Shown here: positions 25,373 through 33,192 of the stretch, piece by piece
Layout: each line of letters starts with the position of its first letter
How positions within the stretch are numbered: the stretch's first letter is position 1
Source of the DNA: Bacteroidota bacterium
GTDB taxonomy: Bacteria > Bacteroidota > Bacteroidia > Flavobacteriales > Flavobacteriaceae
NCBI GenBank assembly: GCA_022562895.1
Contig: JADFOK010000029.1
Location: 1 to 33,192, forward strand
Direction: 5' to 3'
Length of the DNA stretch: 33,192 nt
Notes under the pieces: model-generated
What the model was told of the DNA's origin: nothing
What the model saw: the letters and a program-made list of their open reading frames with translations, nothing else
The model's database searches: none
Made by a program: the position numbers and the translations under genes

Positions 25373-26242
25373 ATGCCAAATTGGTTATCTATCCTGTTAA
25401 TTATTTTTGCCATTTATGTTGGTATAAGTATTCTTTTGTATTTTTTGCAAGAACAGTTACTTTTTAAACCTGAAAAACTTCCCAAGGATTTTATATATTT
25501 TTATGAAAATCAGGTGACTGAGGAATATAACCTGGAAACTCGTGATGGTGCTATCATAAATGGATTACATTTTAAGACTGAAAACCCTAGAGGGGTTGTA
25601 TTTTACCTAAAAGGTAATAGTAAAAACATAAAAGGTTGGGGAAAATATGCGGTAGATTTTACACGGAATGGTTTCGATGTCATTATGGTCGATTATCGCG
25701 GTTTTGGTAAGAGTACAGGGCATCGTAGTAATAAAAAAATTAAACATGACATGCAATTCGTGTATAATAAGATTAAAGAGAAAGTAGATGAAAAATATAT
25801 AATACTTTACGGGCGAAGTTTAGGATCTGGTTTTGCAGCTAAATTAGCTTCTATGAATAATCCGAGTAAACTTATTCTGGATGCACCTTATTATAGCCTT
25901 ACCAAAGTAACGGCTCGCTATGCACCATTTTTGCCATTCTCATTGATTATGAAATATCCTTTGCCAACATATAAATGGCTTAAATATGTGCAATGCCCTA
26001 TACATATTATTCATGGCACCAACGATAAACTCATCCCATATAAAACAAGTATAAAACTTTCAAAAATAAAACCAGAACTTACGCGGCTTTATACAGTAAT
26101 AGGGGGGGGACATAAGAATCTGAATAATTTTGAGAGCTATCATAAAATGCTTAGCGAGATATTAAATGATAAACCTGAAGAGCAAGACCTCGAGGGAACT
26201 AGTTTTAATGTTATCCATAATTCTAAACGCAGACATGCGTAG
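25373..26242 (+). CDS. Membrane-anchored alpha/beta hydrolase (BEM46-like), first of a tandem pair
   Basis: I chose the ATG at 25373 (289 residues) rather than an in-frame TTG at 25358, because a -7 box overlaps the TTG. One transmembrane helix (about 4-24) anchors a serine hydrolase domain. The triad is Ser149 (GRSLGSG), Asp218 (GTNDKLIPY) and His247 (GGGHKN). The usual oxyanion motif HGN is here LKGN with Lys80, unlike the HGN of its neighbour. The family includes lipases, thioesterases and depalmitoylases; the substrate is unknown. The next gene overlaps its last 8 bp and encodes a paralogue of the same size and order of motifs. Confidence 0.88.
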   Translation: MPNWLSILLIIFAIYVGISILLYFLQEQLLFKPEKLPKDFIYFYENQVTEEYNLETRDGAIINGLHFKTENPRGVVFYLKGNSKNIKGWGKYAVDFTRNGFDVIMVDYRGFGKSTGHRSNKKIKHDMQFVYNKIKEKVDEKYIILYGRSLGSGFAAKLASMNNPSKLILDAPYYSLTKVTARYAPFLPFSLIMKYPLPTYKWLKYVQCPIHIIHGTNDKLIPYKTSIKLSKIKPELTRLYTVIGGGHKNLNNFESYHKMLSEILNDKPEEQDLEGTSFNVIHNSKRRHA

Positions 26243-27041
26243 ATTTAAAAAAGCTTTTTTAGTTGGTTTTGTTCTCCTCAATATTTATTGGTTATTTTGT
26301 GCTGTGATTTATTTTTTTCAGGAAAGTCTTATTTTTTTACCCTCTATCCTCAAACAAGAGCATACCTATGTTATGGATTGGCCTTATGAGGAAATAACCT
26401 TACAAACTAAAGATGGAGCTAAACTTAACGGACTTCATTTTAAAGTTGAAAATTCTAAAGGTGTAATTCTTTATTTTCATGGTAATGCGGGTGATTTACA
26501 ACAATGGGGCCAACTCACAGGGTTTTTTGTAGAAAAAGGGTATGATGTTATAGTTATGGATTACCGTGGATATGGTAAAAGTACTGGCAAACGATCTATG
26601 GAAAACTTATATGAAGACAGCGAATTATGGTATGAATTTACTAAGAATCATTATTCTGAAAATGAAATTACACTGTATGGGCGAAGTATAGGAACAACTT
26701 TTGCAACGTATATAGCCTCGAGAAACCAACCTAAAAATCTTGTCCTGGAATCTCCTTTTTATAGCCTGACAGAAGTAGTGAGATCTCGTTTTCCTATTTT
26801 ACCGGTTAGCTTATTATTGCATTATAAATTTCCTACTTATCAGTTTATAAATAAAGTAACCTGCCCTATTTCAATATACCATGGAACAGCAGATGAGATA
26901 ATAGCCTATGAACATGGAACCCGATTATTTGAAAGTATCGGTCAAAAAAATAAAAGGCTGATCCCGGTTCCTGAGGGAGGACATAATGATCTTATGGCAT
27001 TTGATACCTATTTAAGTACAATTGACAATGTACTGGATTAA
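26235..27041 (+). CDS. Membrane-anchored alpha/beta hydrolase (BEM46-like), second of a tandem pair
   Basis: The ATG at 26235 (268 residues, MRRFKKAFLVGFVL) overlaps the preceding stop by 8 bp and puts a positively charged end before the single transmembrane helix (about 7-30). A longer in-frame reading from 26166 is unlikely. The triad is Ser151 (GRSIGTT), Asp220 (GTADEIIAY) and His250 (GGHNDL), and the oxyanion motif YFHGNAGD (His82) is canonical. Motif spacing equals that of the upstream gene with a constant offset of 2-3 residues, which supports a tandem duplication. It converges on the ABC-F gene with a 14-bp gap and no visible terminator. Confidence 0.9.
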   Translation: MRRFKKAFLVGFVLLNIYWLFCAVIYFFQESLIFLPSILKQEHTYVMDWPYEEITLQTKDGAKLNGLHFKVENSKGVILYFHGNAGDLQQWGQLTGFFVEKGYDVIVMDYRGYGKSTGKRSMENLYEDSELWYEFTKNHYSENEITLYGRSIGTTFATYIASRNQPKNLVLESPFYSLTEVVRSRFPILPVSLLLHYKFPTYQFINKVTCPISIYHGTADEIIAYEHGTRLFESIGQKNKRLIPVPEGGHNDLMAFDTYLSTIDNVLD

Positions 27042-27055
27042 AATATTCACTTTTT

Positions 27056-28927
27056 TTATCGATCTAATTTAGCAGAAATCTCAAACCAACGTTCGGTTTT
27101 TATTTCAATTACTTCAATAATTACCTGTAGTTCTTTGGACTGTTTGTCTATTTCTTTACTATCCCAGTTTTCGGTGGCAAATTTATTTTCCAGAGTTTCT
27201 TTTTCAAGTTCTAGTTTTACAATTTCTTTTTCGAGAGCATCGTATTCTTTTTGCTCGAGATAGCTTAACTTGGATTTGACATTTGATGATTTCCAGCTTC
27301 TTTTAGTTTTTGAACTTTTTTCAGATCGATTTCGTTTTTCTACTACATTACTAGCTTCATAGACACTAAAATCTGAATAATTTCCCGGGAAATCTTCAAT
27401 TTTGCTGTTTTCCCGAAAAATAAACAAATGGTCCACGACCTTATCCATAAAATACCGGTCATGAGAAACTACAATGAGACAGCCCGGAAAATCTAATAAA
27501 AAATTTTCAAGCACATTTAATGTTACTATATCGAGATCGTTTGTAGGTTCATCAAGAATCAAAAAATTAGGGTTTTTAATAAGAACAGTGCATAAATAGA
27601 GTCGTTTAAGTTCACCACCGCTTAATTTGTCAACAAAATCATATTGCTTTTTACGGTCGAAGAGAAAACGTTCAAGAAGTTGTTTTGCCGAGATTTGACG
27701 TCCTTTTTTTAAAGGGATGTAGTCTCCATACTCTCTCACAACGTCTATCACTTTTTGTCCTTTTTTTATATCAATTCCTACTTGAGTGTAGTATCCAAAC
27801 TTTACAGTATCTCCTACCACAACTTTGCCGGTGTCGGGGATCAGAATACCCGTAATCATATTTAGAAGAGTGGATTTTCCTGTGCCATTTTTACCAATTA
27901 TTCCAATCCGTTCGCCACGTAAAAAATTATAATCAAAATTTTTAAAAAGTTGAATTCCCTCAAACGTTTTAGAAATATTATGCAATTCTACGACCTTGGT
28001 TCCCAACCTTTCCATATTGAGCTCCAACTGTACTTGGTGGTCATTTCTACGTTGATTAGCTCGGTCTTTAATTTCATGAAAATCATCAATACGCGATTTA
28101 CTTTTAGTGGTACGAGCCTTAGGTTGACGACGCATCCATTCTAATTCTTTTTTGTAAAGTTGTTTGGCTTTAGCTATTTCTGTTTCGACATTATCTAATC
28201 GTGCATCTCTTTTTTCAAGATAATAGCTATAATTTCCTTTGTAACTATAAAGAACCCCTTCATCCAATTCTATGATTATATTGCATATTCTCTCCAGATA
28301 ATACCTGTCGTGAGTGACCATTAACAAGGTTATGTTTTCTTTTTTAAAAAGGTTTTCAAGCCATTCTATCATCTCTAGATCCAAATGATTAGTGGGCTCA
28401 TCCATAATAAGTAAATCGGGCTGGGCAAGAAGGACTTTAGCAAGAGCCAGTCTTTTTTTTTGTCCACCACTAAGCGTAGCTACTTTTTGAGATAGGTTTT
28501 CTAATTTTAATTTGAATAAAATTTGTTTGTAGAGCGTTTCAAAATCCCAGGCCTGATTTGCTTCCATAGCTTCAAAGGCAGTTTGATAGCCATCGGTATC
28601 ATCTGGATTTAGCAACGCATTTTCATATTCTGCAATAATTTTTAGGATATGATTATCGGAAGTATTAATTATCTCTTCTACGGTAAGCGAAGGATCTAGA
28701 ATTGGATTTTGGGCGAGAAAGGATATTTTTAAATTTTTTCGAATTACCACTTTACCGTCATCGGGAGTATCTTCACCAGAAATGATATTTAGAATAGACG
28801 TTTTTCCTGTTCCGTTTTTGGCAACAAAACCTATCTTTTGACCGGCATGGATCCCAAATGAAATATTTTTAAACAAAACACGCTCTCCATATGATTTAGA
28901 AATATTCTCGACAGATAAGTAGTTCAC
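27056..28927 (-). CDS. ABC-F family ATPase, Uup-like
   Basis: I chose the GTG at 28927 (623 residues, MNYLSVENISKSYGE), because this is the family N-terminus; an in-frame ATG at 29014 would add 29 unlikely residues. Two ABC domains have Walker A AKNGTGKT (36-43) and GKNGTGKS, signatures LSGGQKKR and LSGGELKR, and Walker B IMDEPTNHLD and ILDEPTNDLD. There is no transmembrane part. The interdomain linker is rich in Arg/Lys (MRRQPKARTTKSK), and the C-terminal 80 residues form a coiled coil (YLEQKEYDALEKEIVKLELEKE), as in Uup. ABC-F proteins act on ribosomes or nucleic acids rather than in transport. A TATCTTTG box on this strand at 29042-29035 could be its promoter. Confidence 0.92.
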   Translation of the reverse strand: MNYLSVENISKSYGERVLFKNISFGIHAGQKIGFVAKNGTGKTSILNIISGEDTPDDGKVVIRKNLKISFLAQNPILDPSLTVEEIINTSDNHILKIIAEYENALLNPDDTDGYQTAFEAMEANQAWDFETLYKQILFKLKLENLSQKVATLSGGQKKRLALAKVLLAQPDLLIMDEPTNHLDLEMIEWLENLFKKENITLLMVTHDRYYLERICNIIIELDEGVLYSYKGNYSYYLEKRDARLDNVETEIAKAKQLYKKELEWMRRQPKARTTKSKSRIDDFHEIKDRANQRRNDHQVQLELNMERLGTKVVELHNISKTFEGIQLFKNFDYNFLRGERIGIIGKNGTGKSTLLNMITGILIPDTGKVVVGDTVKFGYYTQVGIDIKKGQKVIDVVREYGDYIPLKKGRQISAKQLLERFLFDRKKQYDFVDKLSGGELKRLYLCTVLIKNPNFLILDEPTNDLDIVTLNVLENFLLDFPGCLIVVSHDRYFMDKVVDHLFIFRENSKIEDFPGNYSDFSVYEASNVVEKRNRSEKSSKTKRSWKSSNVKSKLSYLEQKEYDALEKEIVKLELEKETLENKFATENWDSKEIDKQSKELQVIIEVIEIKTERWFEISAKLDR

Positions 28928-29034
28928 GTTTCTTTCGTATTTTAATATTTTGTTATGTAAAACTTCGAGTTTTCTTTGTACTCTTTGTGATATAGCTATT
29001 ACATTGAGATACACAAAGTTTTTATAGAAATGCC

Positions 29035-29042
29035 CAAAGATA
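29035..29042 (-). promoter_or_regulatory. Candidate -7 box of the ABC-F gene
   Basis: Read on the minus strand this is TATCTTTG, matching TAnnTTTG. No TTG element was found at the proper distance, so support is partial. Confidence 0.35.
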
Positions 29043-29138
29043 ATGGGTTTATGTTTTTTATTGAAATATTTATTAACAGTTTATTATAAATATTTTCTAC
29101 ACATAATAAAATTAGTTTTATTATTACACAGGTTACAT

Positions 29139-29146
29139 TATATTTG
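29139..29146 (+). promoter_or_regulatory. Candidate -7 box of the polysaccharide locus
   Basis: TATATTTG matches TAnnTTTG and is 22 bp before the ATG at 29169. No exact TTG is found 17-23 bp upstream. It supports the 29169 start, since any start farther upstream would lie before the promoter. Confidence 0.45.
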
Positions 29147-29168
29147 CTTACAAACAACCCAATCTAAA

Positions 29169-29963
29169 ATGAAATATACGTACTTGTTATTTTTTCTTTT
29201 TATTTCAGTATGTTTTACGTCATGTGTTTCTACCAAGCAACTTACCTATTTGCAGGAACCTGAAAATGCAGTAGATAGTATAATTTCTATCAGGAAGAAA
29301 CAGGAACCTTATCGCTTGCAAGTAAATGACCTTCTTAGTATTCGTGTAAAAGCATTGGATCAGGAAACAGTAGGTATATTTAATCCAATAAGCGATGCCA
29401 GTCCCAATGCAACCGGAGAGGAACGATTATATTATGATGGGTTTGTAGTGGACCCTCATGGAAATATTAGAATTCCGAGCTTTGGTGAATTACAAGTCCT
29501 GGGGTATACCGTTGAAGAAGTGAGAATGTTAATTGAAGAACGTTTGCTAAAGGACTTTTTTAAAAAGGAAGCCAATATTTTTGTAACGGTAAAATTGGCA
29601 GGAATACGGTATACCATTAATGGAGAGATTTCAAGTCCGGGTTCTCGAATAATCTATAGAGATCAAGTGAGTATCATGGAAGCCATTGCCAACAGTGGTG
29701 ATATTACCATAGTTGGCGATCGAAAAAATGTTGTGATCATAAGGCAATACCCTTTGGGACAGAAAGTGCATCATATAGATTTAACCAGTATTGATGCCAT
29801 GAATTCTCCTTACTATTATATTCAGCCTAACGATCTTATTTTAATAAATCCATTACCACAAAAATCGCTGGGAACAGGAACAACTGGTATGCAATCTTTT
29901 ATAACGATACTTACTATAATTACAGCAACTGCCACAACAATTTTATTATTTGTAAAACTATAA
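29169..29963 (+). CDS. Polysaccharide export outer-membrane lipoprotein (Wza-like)
   Basis: The ATG at 29169 gives 264 residues starting with a lipoprotein signal (MKYTYLLFFLFISVCFTSC, lipidated Cys19); the in-frame extension back to 29043 lacks sense as a signal sequence. The poly_export domain (about 50-150) has PYRLQVNDLLSIRVKALD and DPHGNIRIPSFGELQVLGYTVEE. An SLBB-like domain follows (about 155-225: YTINGEISSPGS, VSIMEAIANSGDI). The C-terminus has one transmembrane segment (ITILTIITATATTILLF), typical of the Bacteroidota form. It should form the outer-membrane channel for capsule or exopolysaccharide, working with the Wzc-like protein 3 bp downstream. Confidence 0.93.
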   Translation: MKYTYLLFFLFISVCFTSCVSTKQLTYLQEPENAVDSIISIRKKQEPYRLQVNDLLSIRVKALDQETVGIFNPISDASPNATGEERLYYDGFVVDPHGNIRIPSFGELQVLGYTVEEVRMLIEERLLKDFFKKEANIFVTVKLAGIRYTINGEISSPGSRIIYRDQVSIMEAIANSGDITIVGDRKNVVIIRQYPLGQKVHHIDLTSIDAMNSPYYYIQPNDLILINPLPQKSLGTGTTGMQSFITILTIITATATTILLFVKL

Positions 29964-29966
29964 TAA

Positions 29967-32429
29967 ATGAGCGAAGAATTTAAGATAGATGAAATCCAAT
30001 CGACCTTTGATTTTAGGGGTTTTCTCTTTAAACTATTGAATTATTGGCCCTTATTTTTGTTTTCTTTGGCTATTGCCTTTGGTATCGCGTATTATATCAA
30101 TGTTAGAAAATTACCTGTTTATAAAATGGGTACGATGATCTCTATTAAAGATGATCAAAACCCATTTTTTACTACCACCACTAGTTTAACCTTTAATTGG
30201 GGAGGAACCACAGATAAAGTAAACACTTCGATTATAACACTACGCTCACGATCGCACAATGAAAAAGTAGTACAGCGATTACAGTATTATCTCAATTATA
30301 AAAAAGATGGCAAATATCAACAGATAGATGCTTATAAAAAGACACCTTTCTTTGTGGAGATAGACACTTCACAATTTCAAATAGTAGGGAAGCAACTCCA
30401 GGTGGTATTTAAGGATTCAGTCACATTTATACTAAGCACTAAATTTGAAGATGGTAATGTGTCACTTCAAAATTATAATACAATTGAAAAAGTTTCAAGG
30501 TATTTTGAAGCCCGGGAGTTTTCAGAAGAGTATAAGATAGGTGAACGAATTTCCTTACCGTTTTTTAGTGGGACTTTTATACCAAATCCCAAAGTTGGTG
30601 TAACTCCCAATGTTACTTATTATCTAAGTTTTTCAAATTTTGATGGAGCTGTAAAAAGATTTTTAAGAATTAATATAAAAGCTGAATCTAAGGGATCTTC
30701 GGTATTAAAATTGAGTTTATTTGGCGGGAATAAAGCCAGACTGGTAGATTACCTAAATACATCTGTACAGGTATTAAGTGAAGAGATGCTAAATCGGAAA
30801 AATTTATTTGCGACGAAAACAATTAAGTTTATAGACAGTAGTCTTCAGGATAAGACCAGAGAATTGTTGGGAGTAGAAGACGAGCTTAGCGAATTTAAAA
30901 ATAAAAATGCAATATTCAACCTTGAAACCGAGGCACTACAGATCAATAGTCGGTTAAATACTCTGGATTTACGAAAAGAAAATATAACTTTTGAACTCAA
31001 TTATTATAATGTCTTAGAAAATTATTTGATAAACAGAAATGACTATCGTGAAGTTCCGGCACCGTCGGTTGCTGGAATCAGCGAAGGAAGCATTATTGCA
31101 AGTGTAGGACGAATCATTGTTTTGGCAGAAGAACGTAATAAATTAGAATATACGTTTAAGGATGGGGCTCCTGTTTTTAAGGATATAGATCGTCAGATAG
31201 ATGCTGTCAAAAATGTCTTGTTAGAAAATATTAATTCCTCAAAGGGACTAAAAAAGCAAGAGTTAGTCTATATAGAACGGGATATTAATAAATATGAAAT
31301 CGAAATATTTAAACTTCCTAAAGAACAACAAGAACTCCTAAAAATTGAAAGGCGCTTTAATTTAACCGAGAGCACCTATAATTTATTCCTTACAAAACGT
31401 AGTGAGGCGGGGTTGGTCAAAGCCGCCAATGTGAGCGATGTATTAATAATTGATCCGGCCAAAGATACCGGAGGTGGAAAAGTAGGGCCTAATACACAAC
31501 TCAATTATATGATGGCAGCTTTGTTTGGGTTTGTAATTCCATTTTTATTTGTGTTTCTTAAAGTGTTTTTCAAAACTACGATTTCTTCTGTAAAGGATAT
31601 AGAAAGGCTTTCAAAAATACCGGTACTTGGAGTTATAGGAAGAAGTCCTGTAGAAGGAAATTTGACAGTGCTTAACAAACCAAAATCTTCTGTTTCAGAA
31701 TCCTTTCGGGGCATTCGTTCCAGTCTTCAGTTTTTCTATAAAAAAAGGGGTATAAAAGGTGCAAAAACAGTTTTGATCACTTCTTCGGTAAGTGGTGAAG
31801 GGAAGACCTTTTGTGCTATCAACATCGCCTCTGTATTTGCCCTGAGTAAAATGAGAACGATAGTAGTAGGATTAGACCTTAGAAAACCCAAGATATTTGG
31901 AGATTTTGATATTGATAACACCATTGGTGTCGTAAATTATTTGATTCACGAAGTTAGTTTAAACCAGATCATCCAAAAAACAGGGGTAGAATATCTCGAT
32001 GTAATTACATCGGGACCCATTCCCCCTAATCCTTCAGAATTACTGATGGGAGAGCGAATTATAGAACTCCTCTCCGATCTAAAGAAAGAATACGATTATA
32101 TTATTTTAGACTCTCCACCCATAGGAATGGTTTCCGATGCTTTAGAATTATCAAAATATGTCGATGCTACAATATATTTAATACGGTATAACTTTACTAA
32201 AAGAGGGATGTTTGCTTTTATTAATGATAAATATAAAACCGGGGAGGTTACCAATATTAGTTTTGTTCTTAATTTCTTTCAAGAGGGCAAATCAAAATAT
32301 GGGTATGGATATGGGTATGGATATGGCTATGGTTACGGTTATGGAATCTATGGACATGGATACTATGAGGATGACAGAAAACCATCTTTATGGAGGAGAA
32401 TCAAGCGTTTTTTTAAAAAGAAAAAGTGA
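29967..32429 (+). CDS. Polysaccharide co-polymerase / tyrosine autokinase (Wzc-like)
   Basis: The protein has 820 residues. TM1 is at about 28-48 (YWPLFLFSLAIAFGIAYYI), then a large periplasmic Wzz-type domain with long coiled-coil stretches, then TM2 at about 511-534. The C-terminal BY-kinase has Walker A SSVSGEGKT (Lys613), Walker A' VVGLDLRKP and Walker B YIILDSPP (Asp715). After a linker, residues 778-800 consist of eight Tyr-Gly pairs, then IYGHGYY, 11 tyrosines in all; the end is basic (RRIKRFFKKKK). It controls chain length and export, cycling its phosphorylation on the tyrosine tail. It is translated 3 bp after the Wza-like gene. Confidence 0.95.
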   Translation: MSEEFKIDEIQSTFDFRGFLFKLLNYWPLFLFSLAIAFGIAYYINVRKLPVYKMGTMISIKDDQNPFFTTTTSLTFNWGGTTDKVNTSIITLRSRSHNEKVVQRLQYYLNYKKDGKYQQIDAYKKTPFFVEIDTSQFQIVGKQLQVVFKDSVTFILSTKFEDGNVSLQNYNTIEKVSRYFEAREFSEEYKIGERISLPFFSGTFIPNPKVGVTPNVTYYLSFSNFDGAVKRFLRINIKAESKGSSVLKLSLFGGNKARLVDYLNTSVQVLSEEMLNRKNLFATKTIKFIDSSLQDKTRELLGVEDELSEFKNKNAIFNLETEALQINSRLNTLDLRKENITFELNYYNVLENYLINRNDYREVPAPSVAGISEGSIIASVGRIIVLAEERNKLEYTFKDGAPVFKDIDRQIDAVKNVLLENINSSKGLKKQELVYIERDINKYEIEIFKLPKEQQELLKIERRFNLTESTYNLFLTKRSEAGLVKAANVSDVLIIDPAKDTGGGKVGPNTQLNYMMAALFGFVIPFLFVFLKVFFKTTISSVKDIERLSKIPVLGVIGRSPVEGNLTVLNKPKSSVSESFRGIRSSLQFFYKKRGIKGAKTVLITSSVSGEGKTFCAINIASVFALSKMRTIVVGLDLRKPKIFGDFDIDNTIGVVNYLIHEVSLNQIIQKTGVEYLDVITSGPIPPNPSELLMGERIIELLSDLKKEYDYIILDSPPIGMVSDALELSKYVDATIYLIRYNFTKRGMFAFINDKYKTGEVTNISFVLNFFQEGKSKYGYGYGYGYGYGYGYGIYGHGYYEDDRKPSLWRRIKRFFKKKK
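32298..32366 (+). repeat. Imperfect hexanucleotide repeat (TATGGN) encoding the Tyr-Gly tail
   Basis: Eight TAT/TAC-GGN units run from 32298 to 32345 with varied third bases, followed by ATC and three more Tyr codons. The DNA repeat is imperfect, so slippage would keep the frame while changing the number of tyrosines. Confidence 0.8.
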
Positions 32430-32469
32430 TCTATGTTTTCTGATTTAGCTAAACGATTTTTGTGAATCT

Positions 32470-33090
32470 ATGCTCACACGAAAACAATGCATTATAAAAA
32501 GAATTTTTGATTTAACGATTTCGTTAGTGTTATTTCTATTGCTGATAATACCCTTATTATTATTAACAGGTATAGCAACGATGAGTACGAAGCAAAGAGG
32601 ATTATTTACTCAGCAACGTATTGGAAGGTATGGAAACCGATTTTCAATTTATAAAATACGTTCTTTAAAAGGATCTGAACATTTAGATATACTCGTAATT
32701 AAAAAAAGTGAAACAGGATTTGGTCGTTGGATACGCGAGACCAATCTGGACGAATTACCACAACTTATTAATGTGATACTGGGGAATATGAGTTTGGTGG
32801 GACCACGCCCGGATGTGCCGGGATACGCAGATTCATTACAAGGGGAGGATAGAATTATTTTATCTGTAAAGCCTGGAATAACAGGACCTGCGACCATTAA
32901 ATATCGAAATGAAGATAAACTGTTAATGCAGCAAGTCAACCCAAAGAAATATAATGACGAGGTGATATGGCCGGATAAAGTAGCTATTAACAAGAAATAT
33001 ATTAAAAATTGGAGTTTGCAAAAAGATATAGGATATTTGTTTGCTTCGCTGTTTGGGATGAGTAGTGATCCCGATAGTTATCGGAAGTAA
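32470..33090 (+). CDS. Initiating sugar transferase (monotopic phosphoglycosyl transferase)
   Basis: At 206 residues this matches the minimal PglC-like form of the bacterial sugar transferase family, without the extra N-terminal helices of WcaJ/WbaP. A re-entrant hydrophobic helix is at about 14-38, then [19 protein letters not shown]. The catalytic Asp-Glu dyad is Asp94-Glu95 in [10 protein letters not shown], followed by [14 protein letters not shown] and [12 protein letters not shown]. It moves a sugar phosphate from a UDP sugar to undecaprenyl phosphate on the cytosolic face of the inner membrane, the first step of the repeat unit. It lies 40 bp after the Wzc-like gene. Confidence 0.94.
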   Translation: MLTRKQCIIKRIFDLTISLVLFLLLIIPLLLLTGIATMSTKQRGLFTQQRIGRYGNRFSIYKIRSLKGSEHLDILVIKKSETGFGRWIRETNLDELPQLINVILGNMSLVGPRPDVPGYADSLQGEDRIILSVKPGITGPATIKYRNEDKLLMQQVNPKKYNDEVIWPDKVAINKKYIKNWSLQKDIGYLFASLFGMSSDPDSYRK

Positions 33091-33141
33091 ATAATGATTG
33101 ATAAAATTGAACAGGAAAATTTAATAAATAAGTTTGATTGA

Positions 33142-33192
33142 ATGAAAGAAAACCCCACCATAGCGATTTTGGGATTAGGATATGTAGGTTTG
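33142..33192 (+). CDS. Nucleotide-sugar dehydrogenase (partial, N-terminus only)
   Basis: Seventeen codons are visible: MKENPTIAILGLGYVGL. This is the Rossmann GxGxxG start of the UDP-glucose/UDP-GlcNAc/UDP-ManNAc dehydrogenase family (TviB, WecC, Ugd types). The enzyme would oxidise C6 of a UDP sugar to a uronic acid, giving acidic precursors for the polysaccharide. Which substrate it uses cannot be told from this fragment. It is 51 bp after the sugar transferase, in the same direction. Confidence 0.75.
   Translation, partial: MKENPTIAILGLGYVGL

Noticed and set aside
26166..26234. Earlier start of the second hydrolase
   Set aside because: It would overlap the first hydrolase by 77 bp and add polar residues before the membrane helix; the 8-bp overlap start is more natural.
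28928..29014. N-terminal extension of the ABC-F protein from an ATG at 29014
   Set aside because: The added 29 residues do not belong to the family; the ABC domain begins at the GTG at 28927.
29043..29168. N-terminal extension of the Wza-like protein
   Set aside because: It would place 42 residues before a proper lipoprotein signal and start upstream of the likely promoter.

Overview
The window is AT-rich and looks chromosomal, from a Bacteroidota bacterium and most likely a member of the Flavobacteriaceae. The evidence is: starts without Shine-Dalgarno sequences, several promoters of the Bacteroidota type (TTG, then TAnnTTTG), a C-terminal type IX secretion (T9SS) sorting domain, HYR-repeat secreted proteins, an outer-membrane beta-barrel receptor with a carboxypeptidase-regulatory-like N-terminus, the rpmB-rpmG-DUF4295-ftsY-rimO gene order, and a Wza/Wzc-type polysaccharide locus. 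I cannot name a genus from the sequence alone.

Layout. 1-1545 (-) is the N-terminal part of a secreted HYR-repeat protein that runs off the left edge; a proprotein-convertase P domain is nested inside one HYR module. Then come htpG (-), a solitary FabH-type ketoacyl synthase (+), a beta-barrel receptor (-), a 384-bp gap with direct repeats and a strong hairpin, a small CoA-binding protein (+) overlapping tail-to-tail with a sodium:solute symporter (-), and a large T9SS-exported beta-propeller/HYR protein (+).

From 13.2 kb to 25.3 kb everything is on the + strand and mostly housekeeping: recR with a glycosyltransferase, a 2-oxoacid dehydrogenase E2, a tight four-gene run (exonuclease, FAH-family hydrolase, HPt, CinA), the ribosomal unit rpmB-rpmG-DUF4295, then ftsY-rimO and a beta-propeller lipoprotein, and a second glycosyltransferase. 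Two tandem membrane-anchored alpha/beta hydrolases follow (+), and an Uup-like ABC-F ATPase lies opposite them (-).

The right end (29.1 kb to the edge) opens a capsule/exopolysaccharide locus: outer-membrane export lipoprotein (Wza type), tyrosine autokinase co-polymerase (Wzc type) with a striking (Tyr-Gly)8 tail, an initiating phosphoglycosyl transferase, and the first 17 codons of a nucleotide-sugar dehydrogenase. More of the locus should lie beyond the window.

I saw no tRNA, rRNA, CRISPR array, intact insertion sequence or prophage. I did not find a clearly new multi-gene system. The best leads are the nested P domain, the structured leader upstream of ftsY, the cysteine cluster in the propeller lipoprotein, the 23-bp direct repeats upstream of the receptor, the orphan HPt in a metabolic operon, and the Tyr-Gly tail of the autokinase.
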